A stretch of 64,000 nt of DNA from Emergomyces orientalis (taxonomy: Eukaryota > Ascomycota > Eurotiomycetes > Onygenales > Ajellomycetaceae): NCBI GenBank assembly GCA_002110485.1, contig MOWL01000023.1, forward strand, positions 310,001-374,000, read 5' to 3'. The first letter of the stretch is position 1, and each line of letters begins with the position of its first letter. The translations under genes were made by a program, and so were the position numbers. Positions 12,129-24,107 of the stretch are shown here, one piece after another. The notes under the pieces were generated by a model that did no database searches, was not told the DNA's origin, and worked only from the letters and a program-made list of their open reading frames with translations.

Positions 12129-13252
12129 TAATCATAATAAAAGTAATAATGATAGTAATAATAACAATACTATGATATCCCTACGCATGCAAGAATAATC
12201 ACACTCCAGATTTACCATTTATTGGACACACGCTGCGAGCGCGCTTTCAGGACCTATCAGCAGGCCCACCTTTTTCCACGTCCTACCATAGGTAATAGGG
12301 AACAATTAAGAATCATTTTCCGGACCGGATACGACGTAACTTAATTCGTTCGAAAGACGCCCACTTAAGCTGGGCTTGTCCCGATTTCCGCTTCATGTTT
12401 TCCAAGGATTTCCTTTCCCATGAAAAATTAGGTTGCAGGTTTGACAGGGGTCCAAATGGAAGCATGTAATTAGTGGAAAGTTGCCTTCATAGAGTTTTTA
12501 TTTCAAGACAAGGGCCGGAAGGGAAGGGAGGCAAGGACTGAAAGGCAAAGAGTGGGAGGAAGAAACCAATATAAGCCCGTAAGGAACGTAAAGGGGGGTA
12601 AGTTCGAAAGCTCGTGAATACTAGTGAGCCCCATTTTCCCTTACTTTTTTCTCTATTTTAAATCAATTATTTCCTTAGCAGAACAGGTTCGTTTGAACGA
12701 TTTGCAAACCCATTCTCCGTTCACCTGCTGAGCAGCCACACGGACGCAAGTTTGCAGCTGACAGTGTGCATGCGATGAGACGGCCCGAGCCCGCAATGGT
12801 TTTTTGAGGGCTATCCGTGTCAATGGCAGGCTTCAATAGGGTGAAAAGAATCCACATTAAATGAATGCATATTAATGCACACTAAAATTTTGAATTTCGC
12901 AACTCGCAATTGAATAATGGAGATTGTAATGATGATTGAGCTTAAGGCTTCCTCGAGGGTTTGGTTTCCTGCATCATTTGAGTGTCTGAGTGGGTTAGGA
13001 TCCAATAATAACAGAATATCGAAACACAAAGTTTGGGAAGAGTTATGGGATCAAAAACGGGACAAACACCAATTCCACGTAAAACCGAACAGTTCTGCTG
13101 TTTGCTGATTGGGAAAACGAGGGCTGCTCCGCTAACACAAGAATAAAACCCCCAAATTACTCCTCAAATAACACATATTTGTTGCATAAATCCAGCGCTA
13201 GATGGTAGGGAGTAGCCGAAATAGCCAGCGTCTTTTAGTACGTTACCTCTAT

Positions 13253-16200
13253 TTATGAGAGTTCATTGTCAGATTCGCTAACACTTTCGTCGGATTCACT
13301 GCCTTCATGGTGGGGGTCTTCCTCCACATCATCATCGCGAGGATCTTCCTCCGAAGGAGGGTCAGGCATTACAACGCTGTTTAAATATGTGACCTATCAA
13401 CAATTATGCATGTTAGCATAAAGATACATCACTCGAGTGGTTCAGAATCCATAAGCAATACGATGATGAGAAGGTTATTATGAAAAGCTTTTTGGTCCAC
13501 CCGGATTTACGAGCGGGATCGCCTGTGAATGACGGCGAAGTCAAGTTACTAGTAGACTGTCGGGGAGCCCGGGTGCAGGACGCAAGGTGCCTGAAACTGG
13601 GTAAATGCCGGCAGGTGGTGTTCTCAAATTCACTGTGGTGATTTGTGACCGTATAGCGAGAACCAGCGTTCACCGCCAGAGGGTGGAGCACAACCAATTT
13701 TTAAAAGACCAACCCTTGCGAGGCTGTCGTGGAGTCTGGGTTTTCTCTAGTTGATTGTGGGCTATCCACAGAAACAGCGAAGTCGTGGATTGGTGCAGTG
13801 GTGCCAAGTTGGAGTTAAAAGGAAAAGGACCGCTCCAGGCTAAGCCGGGATGCGGGGAGTCCATGAGAAAGGAGAAAAATTGGAGAGGAGTAATAATGTC
13901 TTACGAATGGCACCAAGACCCCAACAATACGTGCGACCCGATCAAGGGCGTTCGGGCCTAGCAGGTCTTTGTCATGAAGCTTTTTGCTGATAGTGAAGCT
14001 GCGGAGTCGTAGAAGATCGATATTCTTGTTATCAGCATCGTAGCCCTAGTTGAAACAAGGGAAGTGTTAGCCTCCATTTGTCTTGCTTTGCCGATCAGCT
14101 TATTTTCACTCTACGAAGGCCGAAATTTGGAACGAGGCAGGCAGGTAAGGACAAAGGAAGCAATAGCGTGAACTCTGATACAATCCAGATTTGTTCGAGG
14201 GAATCAGGGGCGGTTCGGTAAAGGTGGCAAATCGTAGTTAAGCCCGCTACGACTTTACGCGGGTCGGAACGCGCGGGAAATTCCATCAAACCTTCCCAAC
14301 TCTACCACAGATAGCAGCACCCGTGGGCTCCAACAGGCCGATAGTGTCATCAGGAGTCCGGCTCTGTTGGCCACTTATCAGATGAAACATCACGAATCTC
14401 CTTCGCGGCGTTCAGGCCCGAAAGTCCTGGTGTTGATTGAGGACCGAGCACCCTCATCGACCAGCAGCTCATGCAATGGCCTTTCCAGTTACCGTCGACT
14501 AACGCTCCGGACAAGCTAACCAGTGGATTACAAAAGGGGATATGCGGATGAGACAATACTGAACTGGTCAATGATCCTAGGTTTCCCGATGAGGTAATTG
14601 ATCAACCAAACGGTCCTCGATGGGAAAACTGCTGAGTATTTCATAACCCACCGTACGACTGTCACACGTAGACGAGGAGATCGGCAAACCCGAAGATTCC
14701 AGACGGTCGTCAATATGACCTCATGCATTGGATTGAGTTGGAAGAGATGGTTGAATATACGCGGCTTTGACGTCGGAAATGACGGGAGCGATGAAGAGGT
14801 AAGACGAGGCAATGGGAGGTAAGACGGGGCAATGGACCGGTAAGATCCCATCTGTGTTTCACACGGGGTTTACGTGGACAAAAGATTATTTTTATCTTAC
14901 CTTTGGTTTAGTTTTCAGCGCGCTCTCCTGGTTCTGACTGACGAATGCTAAAATAGCCTCCTTTTCAGTTTTCGGGACACAATTGAAAATCTCCTTTCGA
15001 ACATCCACCGCATTCAATACGTTCTTGATTCGTCGTGAATTCTGGTCAATATCTTGGCGAAGCAGGGCAAGCTTGCCAGCTTCTGGATGCCAGAGGCCCG
15101 AACCTGAAGAGGGTAATGGTCAGTGGATATGAGGTTTCTGCATCGTTTTCTCGACTGGTTGTGTAGTGCAACAAAATCCCGCCTCGCCAATTCTATTTTT
15201 CGAACGTAAGCACCACCGGATGGGAAAAACGAGGCGATGATCATCAAAGCACCATCAAATAAGGAATACAGGTAGCGTTGAATTCGACGGGGAAAATAAA
15301 ACGGGTTTCCAATAGTTTGGGTTCTTGTTTAAGAGCCACTGATTCCGCCAACGGACACAACGCGTGGAAGCACATATATGGTACAACTTACCAACAAAAC
15401 ATTTACCAGGCTCCAAATGCACGTAATAGGCAGCGTAGGGGCCCTTGCGTCCGGTACGAGACCTAAACGGTGATCAGCTCTGCTCCCTTTCGTTGACGGG
15501 GTCATGATATCGTGCGGTTAAAATGCGGTAAATTCGTGAAGAGCGTACCACGCGGCCGAGAAATGAGGCTTCGTAATGCGTTAGCGATATTCCAATTCCT
15601 GAGAAACAATGCAACTGAAGTTGAGGCCGAAAGATACTGATCTCTGGTGGGACATACTTTGTATGGAGTGGGATCATTGCTGAATCGGATATCTCGATAA
15701 ATACGGAATACCTACAAAATGACCCCGAGGGGTCTTGTATTAGTGATGTCAACAGAGGAAATGTAAACATGTTGCGCAAATACCAGATCTTTGGCAGGCA
15801 ATTCTGGGATTGTGCTATCCTTCTCCATAATTTTTTCCGTGAGACTTTCAACGAACGTGTCCCAGTCGCGTTTCGAGGTCCGAAAATCAGCATCATGCAC
15901 TATTCCGAGTGAGTAGTTTAAAATAAAATAAAAAATTGCAATACTCCATAGATCATCGCTTGTACTCACTCTTCAACCACTCGCGCTGATTATTCGCTTT
16001 CAAATCCTTGAGAAATAGCATTGTATTCGGATGAATCGTTTTATCCTCGTAGGGCGTATCACCGGCAATTCTAGCCTTGGGGAGTTTAATGAAGACTTCC
16101 TTCCCCGGTCCCAGACCGGCTTTCACACCCTCCCGCCATAACTCCTTTCCCTTGTTCGGTTTTTTAGCAGAGGAACCCGCTTCCTCGTTCGTAGAGCCCT

Positions 16201-16600
16201 GTGCCGTAACCGTTTCCTTCTTCCGCCCTTTTGCCGAACCCCAGCCACTGCGCTTTTTTGTAGGCTTAGATTCTGATTCGGACTCATCCGTAACCGGCGG
16301 CACAGAAAGTGAGTCCTCATCGCTTTCGTAAGCAGATGGTGTAGCAGAAACTGCCTCAGAGAGCTCTGTCGTCCTCGCGTCCAGGCGGTTTGCTGGCTGG
16401 TTCCTGAAGTACTTGCTCGTTTTCTCCGCTGATTTGATGGGCTTCGTTTCGTTTGCGAAGCTCCCATCCTTAGAAGCCTTTTGTCGTTTTGTCTCTCTGG
16501 TTGCTTCGGGAACGGAAGTCGAGGTGTTCCCAGAGGCTCGTTTCTTTTGCTGTTCAGCGAGAAGCGGTTGGAGGACAAGGCGGGAGGAACGTCGGGTCAT
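13253..16600 (-). CDS. DUF2461 / TIGR02453 family protein
   Basis: A nine-exon gene read right to left: 16600-15970, 15899-15784, 15711-15658, 15568-15549, 15462-15392, 15103-14901, 14045-13905 and 13393-13253 are joined in phase, giving 458 aa. (That is eight coding exons; an exon in the untranslated leader is possible.) The first ~200 residues are Ser/Lys-rich and probably disordered and nuclear. The DUF2461 domain follows, with REWLK, FRIYRDIRFS, PTPYK, YYVHLEPGK and GLWHPE, and later an LLRLRSFT block and LVPFVTYLNSVV. The C-terminus is highly acidic. The start at 16600 (MTRRSSR) is chosen because the frame upstream has no ATG. The domain's biochemical role is unknown. Two introns are unusually long (855 and 511 nt) and one exon is only 20 nt. 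It shares a 627-bp divergent promoter with TYW3. Confidence 0.88.
14796..14835. repeat. 20-nt direct tandem duplication inside an intron
   Basis: Two adjacent 20-nt copies of GAGGTAAGACGAGGCAATGG differ at one base. They lie within the 855-nt intron (14046-14900) of the DUF2461 gene, close to its 5' splice site. Each copy carries a GGTAAG, so the duplication adds decoy donor sites. Confidence 0.85.
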
Positions 16601-17227
16601 TTTGGAGGGAGATCTTGTTTTCCTAGGGTGAATGCTTTCTACACCGTAGCTATTAGAGCACACAATAGTGAATAATTGTCGCAAATTGGGTAGATCTAAT
16701 GAGTTCAAGGAAGGGGAGTATAAATTATTTATTATTCTTTGAAATGGCGCGAATCATGGAGGCGGACTGGATACGCGTTTGTTCCTCGGAAGGACAACGC
16801 CCAAATGAAAGCTTCCCTAGCGCGGAACTAATTTATGGGAACATGTTCAGCAGCTGTGAGCCTCTCAAATGAAATGTTTCTTCCATCATTTGTCTGGGTT
16901 GGCTTGCTCGAAAGAACAGAGAAAATTTGAAAATTGGCATTAGTTGGTGGTCGAAATCACAAAAAAATATTTTGGGGCGCCGCAATTTGGATTTGCAGAC
17001 GCATTTCGAAGGTTATAATATATAAAAACCATCCCTCCCCACAGAACGACAACGGAAATTCATTCAGAAATAACCAATAAGGCTTTCAGAATCTAACTTC
17101 AATACATTGTCTATCAACCGCCATTATTTAAACTAAAGCTGGTTTGAATTGCGAATGCGTCTTTGACGCTATTGAGGTTAGATATCTAGTTATTTCTTTG
17201 AAGACAAATAAATTCAGCTCGGAAGAG
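16601..17227. promoter_or_regulatory. Divergent promoter between DUF2461 gene and TYW3
   Basis: The 627-bp spacer separates two head-to-head coding regions. A TATA-like element (TATATAAAAA) lies at about 17017-17028, oriented toward TYW3 and about 200 nt before its ATG. No equivalent strong TATA is seen for the leftward gene. Shared regulation is possible but is only an inference from arrangement. Confidence 0.55.
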
Positions 17228-18376
17228 ATGACAGCACTTGGACTGGGCTTTGAGGATAGAAAGCAGAAGATTCTACGAGATCTATCCCTCCCAGATGAGG
17301 AATATACAGATCTATCACCTAAGGGGTCCGTGGACGCGGGTATCCGCGATTTGATTCGCGATATCAATCAGATACCCGGCCTGGTTACGACAAGCAGCTG
17401 TGCGGGAAGAATCAGTGTATTTCTAGAAGGGGGAGAGTGTGGAAGAAAAGGAGCGGAAGGTAATAAAAGCACTTCTTTCAAAGAAGAGGATCATAAGATC
17501 ATGGATACAGAAGAACAAATCGAGGAGAACTCAGAGCTCAGACAGCCACAGTTTGCGCCCACAGGAGGGAAAGGGAGTGGCAAATGGTTATTTGTATCCC
17601 ATGAGCCGGTGAAGATAGATCTGAATTGTGAAGGCAATTATCTTCATAGGATATTTAATCTGGTTCCGGGGGATAACAACATTGAGACAATAAACCTTTC
17701 CGGGAGCTTGAGACTTGTCCGTTTTCATTTTGAACCTATGGTAAGTGTCGTTTTACTCGTTTCATATGTTATTCTTTGTCCAAGTCTCTCCAATTAGTCA
17801 AAGTGTGCCTCAATGTATGAATAAATGTCTAACCAGACATCACAGATTCTCCATATTATGGCGTCATCTCTAAAACACGCCCAGCCAGTCCTCGCAGCTG
17901 CCACAACAGCCGGTTTCCGAGAAAGTGGCATACAAAGCCTACGGTGTTTAAATGATACGGAAGCATACCCCATCGTGGCAGTCCGCTCATCCGGACTTGC
18001 CATGGAGTCCATAATCGGGACCCATCAGAAACAAATCGGAAACGAAACGGAGGAGAACGTTGTCAGGAGCGTAGTTTCCGAAGACTATCTCCGCATGTTG
18101 CTTGCAGTTGCAAATGAGAGGTTTAAGACGAACGCAAACCGGCGAGAGAGATTTTGGGCGAAATTGCGGGAACTTTGTACGGGTCGCCCTGGGGATGTCT
18201 CTTCAAGACGGGCTGGATGGGAGGACCCTGAAGTGCGGAGGGAGAGGAAGAGGGAGGAGGGCCTAAGGCGGAGTAAAGCTGCTATGGAGGCAAAGGCTGC
18301 TCAAAGGGGGCTTGATACGCCTATTGATATTACGGGTCAGGAGGAGGAGGGTGAACCGTCGTTGCTACATCCTTGA
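17228..18376 (+). CDS. TYW3: tRNA wybutosine-synthesizing protein 3 (TYW3)
   Basis: Two exons, 17228-17740 and 17846-18376, join in phase 0 across a 105-nt intron and give 347 aa. The family pattern is clear: FEDRKQKIL near the N-terminus, a TTSSCAGRISVFLEG block around residue 55-70, GKGSGKWLFVSHEP, and after the intron ILHIMASSLKHAQPVL followed by GFRESGIQSL. TYW3 is the SAM-dependent methyltransferase that makes yW-72 from yW-86 at position 37 of tRNA-Phe, in the cytoplasm. The start at 17228 gives a normal N-terminus; the frame is open further upstream to 17144 but without a better ATG. The C-terminal ~70 residues are a fungal-type Arg/Glu/Lys-rich extension. Confidence 0.92.
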
Positions 18377-19470
18377 TTTGAATCGAGAAAGATTTCGATT
18401 TGTTTTTGGTTGTGTTGCTACCCGTGCCTTTGGCAGTTGTTTATTGATCTCACGCGAGGTTTTTATGCTCGCTCTATTTGTGATGTGTATACATACTCGA
18501 ACATACTGGATATTGTGAAATCATGTGTCCGATGACCTGCCCCCATCCCTAAATGAATTGAGCATTAAGGCCCTTGTTAAAGATTACTCAGGGGCGTGAG
18601 AGTCACCACCCCTGGGCTTTTATTCACTGCCGCCACAATAAGGATTTTTTGCAAGAGGCAACCTTTGGCCTGGCGTGTTATTGCTTTTGTTAACTAGGTA
18701 ACGGACTATTTGTGCTTGACATCTCTGCTCATCCGACCAACCAGCCAAGTCCACAAAACGATAAACCATACTCGAGAATGCGGTCGCGCCTCGTCGAGGA
18801 ACCGAGAGTCAGAGGAGGGGTTTAGAGGTGAGGGAGGATAATCACCAGAAAACAAACAATAACACGCAATCGCATCAATAATTTCACCATTGGTTTGTTT
18901 TGTTCTTTATGTCACCGTACACCAGGGCGCACTGCGCACTTATATCCGACCGCTTTGTTCCTTGGCATCGGGTTGGGTCCCATGGAGAAGAAAAACGAAA
19001 CGAGATCAAGAAATAAAGCAAAAAGCGCGATCGTTTTCATGCGATGAAATACACAAGCCGTATTTCCTTAATTCACAAAATTCGACAAGAGTTTGCCGTA
19101 AGTCAGAAGAAACATGCGATGAAAAATATTAAGAAAAACCGTAGCAGAAGACGGTCTCAATTTGCAGAATTTTTCCGATTTGATTTTCGCCAAACATGGT
19201 ATTCAACCAAAACTTCCTGGGAGTTTGCTATCCTGTGGGTGCTATTTGAAGCAACGGATATTATGTGATAAACCACCGGCCGTCTTTCCGCCCCGCGCAA
19301 TTGAAAGTAGCGCTCTATTCGGTAATGAAGTCCAAAGCGAAAATTTTCGTCAAAAGGATCACAAGGAAAAGTAAAAGGGGAAATTAGAAAAATCAGGAAA
19401 ATCAGAACGAAATATGTAAAGTTAATGAAAGCTGCACGATCATCAACGAGACTAGGTGGTGTGCAAACAA
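18377..19470. other. Convergent 3' intergenic region
   Basis: 1.1 kb between the 3' ends of TYW3 and the leftward RRM gene. I see no gene here. Short open frames occur on both strands, but none has homology I can recognise or good splice structure. It must contain both transcript ends; no defined poly(A) signal stands out. Confidence 0.6.
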
Positions 19471-22232
19471 TCACACAACGCGGTCATAGCAATCCTCGTC
19501 GACCTCAGGCACTGGGGAGTGGCGGCTCCCATTGGTTGCAGCACGGCTGCGGTGACGACTTCCAACTGCGCCGAATATGTGATGAGGCACCATAACGCGA
19601 GTATCAGTGAATCCCGAAAAGGAGTTGGAGGCTATGTGCCGTTTAGCCTGACCAGTACAGGAGGCATCACCGCTGTAGCCTGTCCCATTGGCGGAACGCT
19701 GGCCATGGATTAAATTGATTGGAGCAGAGCTGGCCTGGCGGTTCAGGTTGTGGGTAGCCCGAACGGGATAACGAAGCGCGGTGCGTGAAATGGGCCGGGA
19801 ATTTCCATTGGCGGCAGGTGCTGCGGCTGCAGGCGGGCCTTCGACAGAAACTGAAGTGGATGAAGCGGAAGAGGAAAGAGAGTGAGAAGAACTCTCTGCA
19901 CCCTGTTTGTTCTTAACGCCCTCAGTGACCAGGTGGATCAACACATTATTTTCATAGTCCACGGCGGTCTGCCATTTGTGATGGGTGTTACCCCATCCCC
20001 ACTCAAGCCAGACCTTTCCAAATGGAGAGCCGGCATGCATGATGGGATTCCAGGTGTTAGCAAGGATCTGTGTACCAGGGTCCTTGGTAGCAGCACCAGC
20101 TACGATCAATTCAGCATATTGCTATGAGGGATGACATTAGCACAAGTAGAGGGTATGATTCATGGGGGCTACATACCATCACATGCTCCTCGCTGGCGTT
20201 AGGCTTTCGGGTGATGGTATCAAACGGCCAGAAGCGTGCAGTGGGAGATGCAATCACACGATAGTTCTTGGCTGCGACGTTAAGAACAAACTTCTGGCGG
20301 TCATTAAAGACAGGGCAGCGTAGCCCTGCGTCCAGTAGTTCCTGAACAAGGCGCGAGTCGAGTCCAATAGTATGTCCTCGCTCCACTTGCGGCACCAACG
20401 CATGAATCAAACGAAGGGTGGCAGAGAAAAGTTGATTGCGATCTTCCACCGTGTAATGAAAGGTTGCATACCAGGGGAACTGGAGCGAGGATTAGGAACG
20501 CCATCAAATATCGGGGGAGCGTGGTTTACCTTGTACAAAGTGCTCATCATATTCTCGTACGGGCGCTGAAGGCACTTGGAGCAGTAAACGGACTGTAACA
20601 GGATAAAGGGATCAGCATCTGGAATTTTCAAGTAGCAGAGTAAGGTAAAACATACTCGTTGAGGTACTTCAGCATGGCGAACAGTGCAGAAAATTTCCTC
20701 TCCAGTCAAAAACCCCTGAAATCCAGAGCAATACTTCTCTCTCCCTGCCCTCACATGAGGAATACCATCCCTCCAATCAACGTTTTTGGCGCGCGGAAAG
20801 AGATCCTTAAGCAATTCATCCTGGTTGCTAGCCCGCACCATTACATGACGATTACCCAATTTTGGAGTCTGGAAGGTGTCTAAGCCCCGGTTAACCCAGG
20901 CAAGCGCACACTCTGCCTCAGCCTTAGTTGGAAATTCAACGTAGCAATCCATTGTCTTCCCAGTTGAACGCTCCATGACGATATGAACAGGGCATCCCAA
21001 GTCTGGTGTCAAGGTTTTGGCGTTACGACCAAGAAATTGCAAGATCTCATGCTTGGTCACTGCATAAGGAATCTAGAATCACGTTAGTTTGACTTTTATG
21101 TGAAGTGGCACGTCCACCTTTTAGATTCTGAGGTGCTGAGTTGCTGTGTGCTCCCTGAACCTCAGCAGTACTATGTGTGCTCGGTGCTGGAGGAGAGAAA
21201 TTGAAAAATGGTGACATCGGAGGTCTGACATAAACGCACATTGGTAATCTTGATAACCCCGAATTTGGGTGGCAGGCAGTATCTCGCCCCGTTGTCAAAC
21301 GGCATCGCATATGGGTAGCAGACCGGATTGTTGGGGTATCCGTAAGGGCCAGTACCTGCAGCTGACATTGTCAGAACTGCTGTAGCTGTTGCAGTGGTTG
21401 CAGTGGTTGAAGGTGCTGGGCTTTGTTGTTGCAGGGTGTTGTTGTGGGATGGAAACTGAGAAATTCGTGCAGGTGAGGACGAAAGAGCGTGTTCCTCGGA
21501 CGTCGCTAGAGTGACAGACGAGACGACATCACCTCCTTTGTGCCCCACTGTTGTATGAGAAGCCCCAACAAAGTGACGACTTGCCCCAACAGCATTTGGA
21601 TTCACTGGCGAACGACTTGCTGTACGCTCCATAGACCCAACAGTAGGAAGGCTCGCCAGTTGACTTCGATGTTCCTTGAAATTGCCATCGAGCCGGCCAT
21701 TTTGGCCTTTTCCGAGCCCCTGTTCAAGCATTGGGAGATGACTTGCCTCCATTACAGAAGGAGAATAACGTGGCAAATACGGCACGCTGGGATAGAAACT
21801 ATAGGCGACCTGATGATCACCCGAGTTCTGTTCTAAGTTACCGCTGGGATAGTATGAGTATCCAGCTGCCAACTGAAGCGGGAAGTGTAGAGGGAAATGA
21901 TACTGCTGGCCAATATTAGGCGCCGGCAGGTAATGGTCCATGACGCCGAAGCTCCCATAGTCAACAAAATCAGGAAACTTTTCGGTCTTTTCGTCGCGCG
22001 GGCGATCTGAGGTCATGGATATACTTCCATAATCACTGCAAAATTCATATTCCGAGGCTGAGAACTTATATCCATCGCTGTTGATTTGGGCATATGTACG
22101 TTTACGGCTCAGTAAATCGCTCTCAGGTGCACCGCCGTCATCCTTGGACGTGGCTATCGCCGGAAGCGTATACGGGGAATTGGGCGGGTTCTCCCTCCAG
22201 TACTCACGGGCTCTATCCGTCATTGTATACAT
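19471..22232 (-). CDS. RRM-domain RNA-binding protein
   Basis: Five exons (22232-21240, 21072-20656, 20592-20530, 20479-20177, 20121-19471) all join in phase 0, giving 808 aa. Residues 1-330 are low-complexity, rich in Ser, Tyr, Pro and His, with short Gln and Thr/Ala runs. An RNA recognition motif begins at the second exon (VIKITN, IPYAVTKHEILQFLGRNAK, then STGKTMDCYVEF), of the quasi-RRM style seen in ESRP/hnRNP-F-like proteins. A second conserved region follows, with a CSKC pair, FPWYATFHYT and WGWGNTHHKWQT. The C-terminal ~150 residues are Ser/Ala/Arg-rich and probably disordered. I recognise it as a conserved filamentous-fungal RNA-binding protein but cannot assign its target. The introns between the last exons are very short (50-63 nt). 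Confidence 0.82.
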
Positions 22233-23346
22233 GACGGAAAAGTTGATCTGCTGAACCTCTTTGTAGGAACTCTCGGATTTGTGTGACGCGTGTGCAAAAA
22301 TCTACCCACAGTGGAACAGTCCGCTGAAGCGAAGAATGGTGTTAAATGAAGCAGAAGGACGATACGAGAACTGGCGGCACCAAATCATAGCAAGCAGGAC
22401 GTGTTTGTTGCAGTGCCTAGTGATGAGAGAGTGGATGGGCAGGACGATGGATAAAACAGAAATCTAAAAACAAATTGCTCCATAGGGTTTGTGTTCTGCT
22501 TAGTCGTCGCCTGGCTCTGATGAACAGGAACTGACATATGAAAGATAAGTTTATGTTAGTATCACAAGGGCAGTTATACTGGTGTTGATTTGCAGCATCA
22601 TGTTGATGTCAATGGCCAAACTCAGATGTGCATTTGGCTTTGAACTCTTCACAGTGACAATATACATGGAGGTTGGTTGTGCAATCCTTGTTCTTTCCAG
22701 TAAGAAGGCAGCCTTTGTTTTTGGATTATTGCATTTCGCCATAAAGAGCCATACCTAGGTAGACAAGGGGGATCGCAGGATGCAAAGCACCAATTGGATA
22801 TGGCATTCGTTTATATAACCTCGCCACCATACGGGTACGCAGCTCAGCTTGGGCTCAGTTTGGGCTCAACTTGGACATTGCAGTGTCAAAGTGGTAAACG
22901 TCTGGCTTGGCTAGTTTGACCAGCAACGAGAACTGCAGAAATCATAACCAGCAAAAACTCTAAGTGCTGCGATAAACTGATGGACGCCAGTTAAGACAAT
23001 GTACCTTTTCATGGTTGGCAGATGATTCAATGGTAGAAGATTACCAAGTAGTGGAGTATAGGGAGATGTGAGATGATAAAAGTATATTGACAGGCAGGTG
23101 ACAATGAAAACGAAAGGAATAAAAATTATGCTGAGTGGCATAATTTACACTTCTCTGGAACAGAAGTTTAAATATAGAAAGTAACGGGGTCTATTGCGAT
23201 TTTCTACACAAAGGAGAAAGGCTTCGGAAGGGATATAACATTCCGAGTTATCGCCCGGCAAACAAAAGATATATACTAGGGCGCTAGAGACAAAAACATA
23301 TCGCGTAAAATCAATTGACATAGAGGGCTCAAAGACATATCGCCAA
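22233..23346. other. Intergenic: RRM-gene upstream region and ARPC4 3' flank
   Basis: 1.1 kb with no supported gene. A three-fold GGGCTCA(G/A)-type direct repeat lies near 22850-22875. Small open frames on the minus strand are hydrophobic but AT-driven. The region should contain the RRM gene's promoter and leader; its length fits a long regulated 5' leader. Confidence 0.5.
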
Positions 23347-24107
23347 TTAATCGAACTGATATCAAAAATATCAGTACCTGTATAGATCTTCGAAAAGTGG
23401 TAACCACACTTACAGGAGTCAAAAAGGATTCTGCCACAAATCTCGCCCGAGCGTTGAGCTACATAACCGTTAGTAGAACGAAAAAAATTGTTACGCTCGG
23501 TGGTGCAGTAGCTAGAGAGGACGATGTATACGCACAAAGAGCTTCATTTCCGATATCTCTTTATCCACCTCCTCCATAAACTCTATGATAAAGTCAACCA
23601 GTTTATGTTTCAACATAGCCTCCGTATGGAAGTTGGTTATCAAAAAAGTAATATCGTAGCCCTAGGTTTATGTTAACTATGTCCTTATTGCGCATTATGT
23701 GCTCTGTTCGTCCAACTGCTAACCTTAACCGGCTTCCGGCGCAGAATGAAGAACGCCTCCGCTCTTTGAGTCAAAAACCTTGTGAACTTATGCACTAGAA
23801 TATTCTCGATTTCATCTGCCTGCTTAATCCGAATGCTGACTCTGATACTGTTGACACTAGGCTCAATGAGGACTTTCTCGTTTTCGTTGCGCGCAATCGT
23901 AAGGGGGTTTAGTAGGACTTCTGGGGAAGTGGCCGCTTCCACCTCCGGGACGTTATGCCGCTCTGACGTCTGCGAAGCAAAGTTGGAGATTGCGAGGGCG
24001 GCTGTGAGGGAGGATCGCACACACTGAAGGTATGGGCGCAGTGATTGAGACTATAATACCGATTAGCTAGGCATCCGGATGCAGTTGTTCAGGGACATAT
24101 GTACCAT
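23347..24107 (-). CDS. ARC19: Arp2/3 complex subunit 4 (ARPC4 / p20)
   Basis: Five coding exons (24107-24105, 24050-23724, 23661-23536, 23458-23414, 23355-23347) give exactly 169 aa, the family length. Recognisable blocks are SQSLRPYL, VERHNVPEVE-like (SERHNVPEVE), SVNSIRVSI, KQADEIE, HKFTRFLTQRAE, FILRRKP, GYDITFLITNFHTE, DKEISEMKLF and LNARARFVAE. The protein is the Arp2/3 core subunit that contacts ARPC2 and the mother actin filament; it acts in cortical actin patches and endocytosis. The first exon holds only the ATG, and the last only two codons and the stop (TTC GAT TAA). The donors at exons 1 and 2 (GTACAT, GTTAGC) are weak. The branch site before exon 4 is a perfect TACTAAC. Confidence 0.93.

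Larger units (their letters stand above)
4001..13252. other. Gene-poor region, right part
   Basis: Over 9 kb without a recognisable gene. A few open frames with real ATG starts (4748, 6430, 10720) are listed separately, but none resembles a family I know and none shows a convincing exon series. The sequence alternates AT-rich stretches with GC-richer islands (about 4190-4400, 7300-7600 and 8450-8900). CT/T-rich tracts lie at 7640-7700 and 9200-9250, typical of fungal promoter or leader DNA. The nearest gene on the right ends at 13253 and is transcribed leftward, so this arm includes its 3' flank. Confidence 0.5.
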
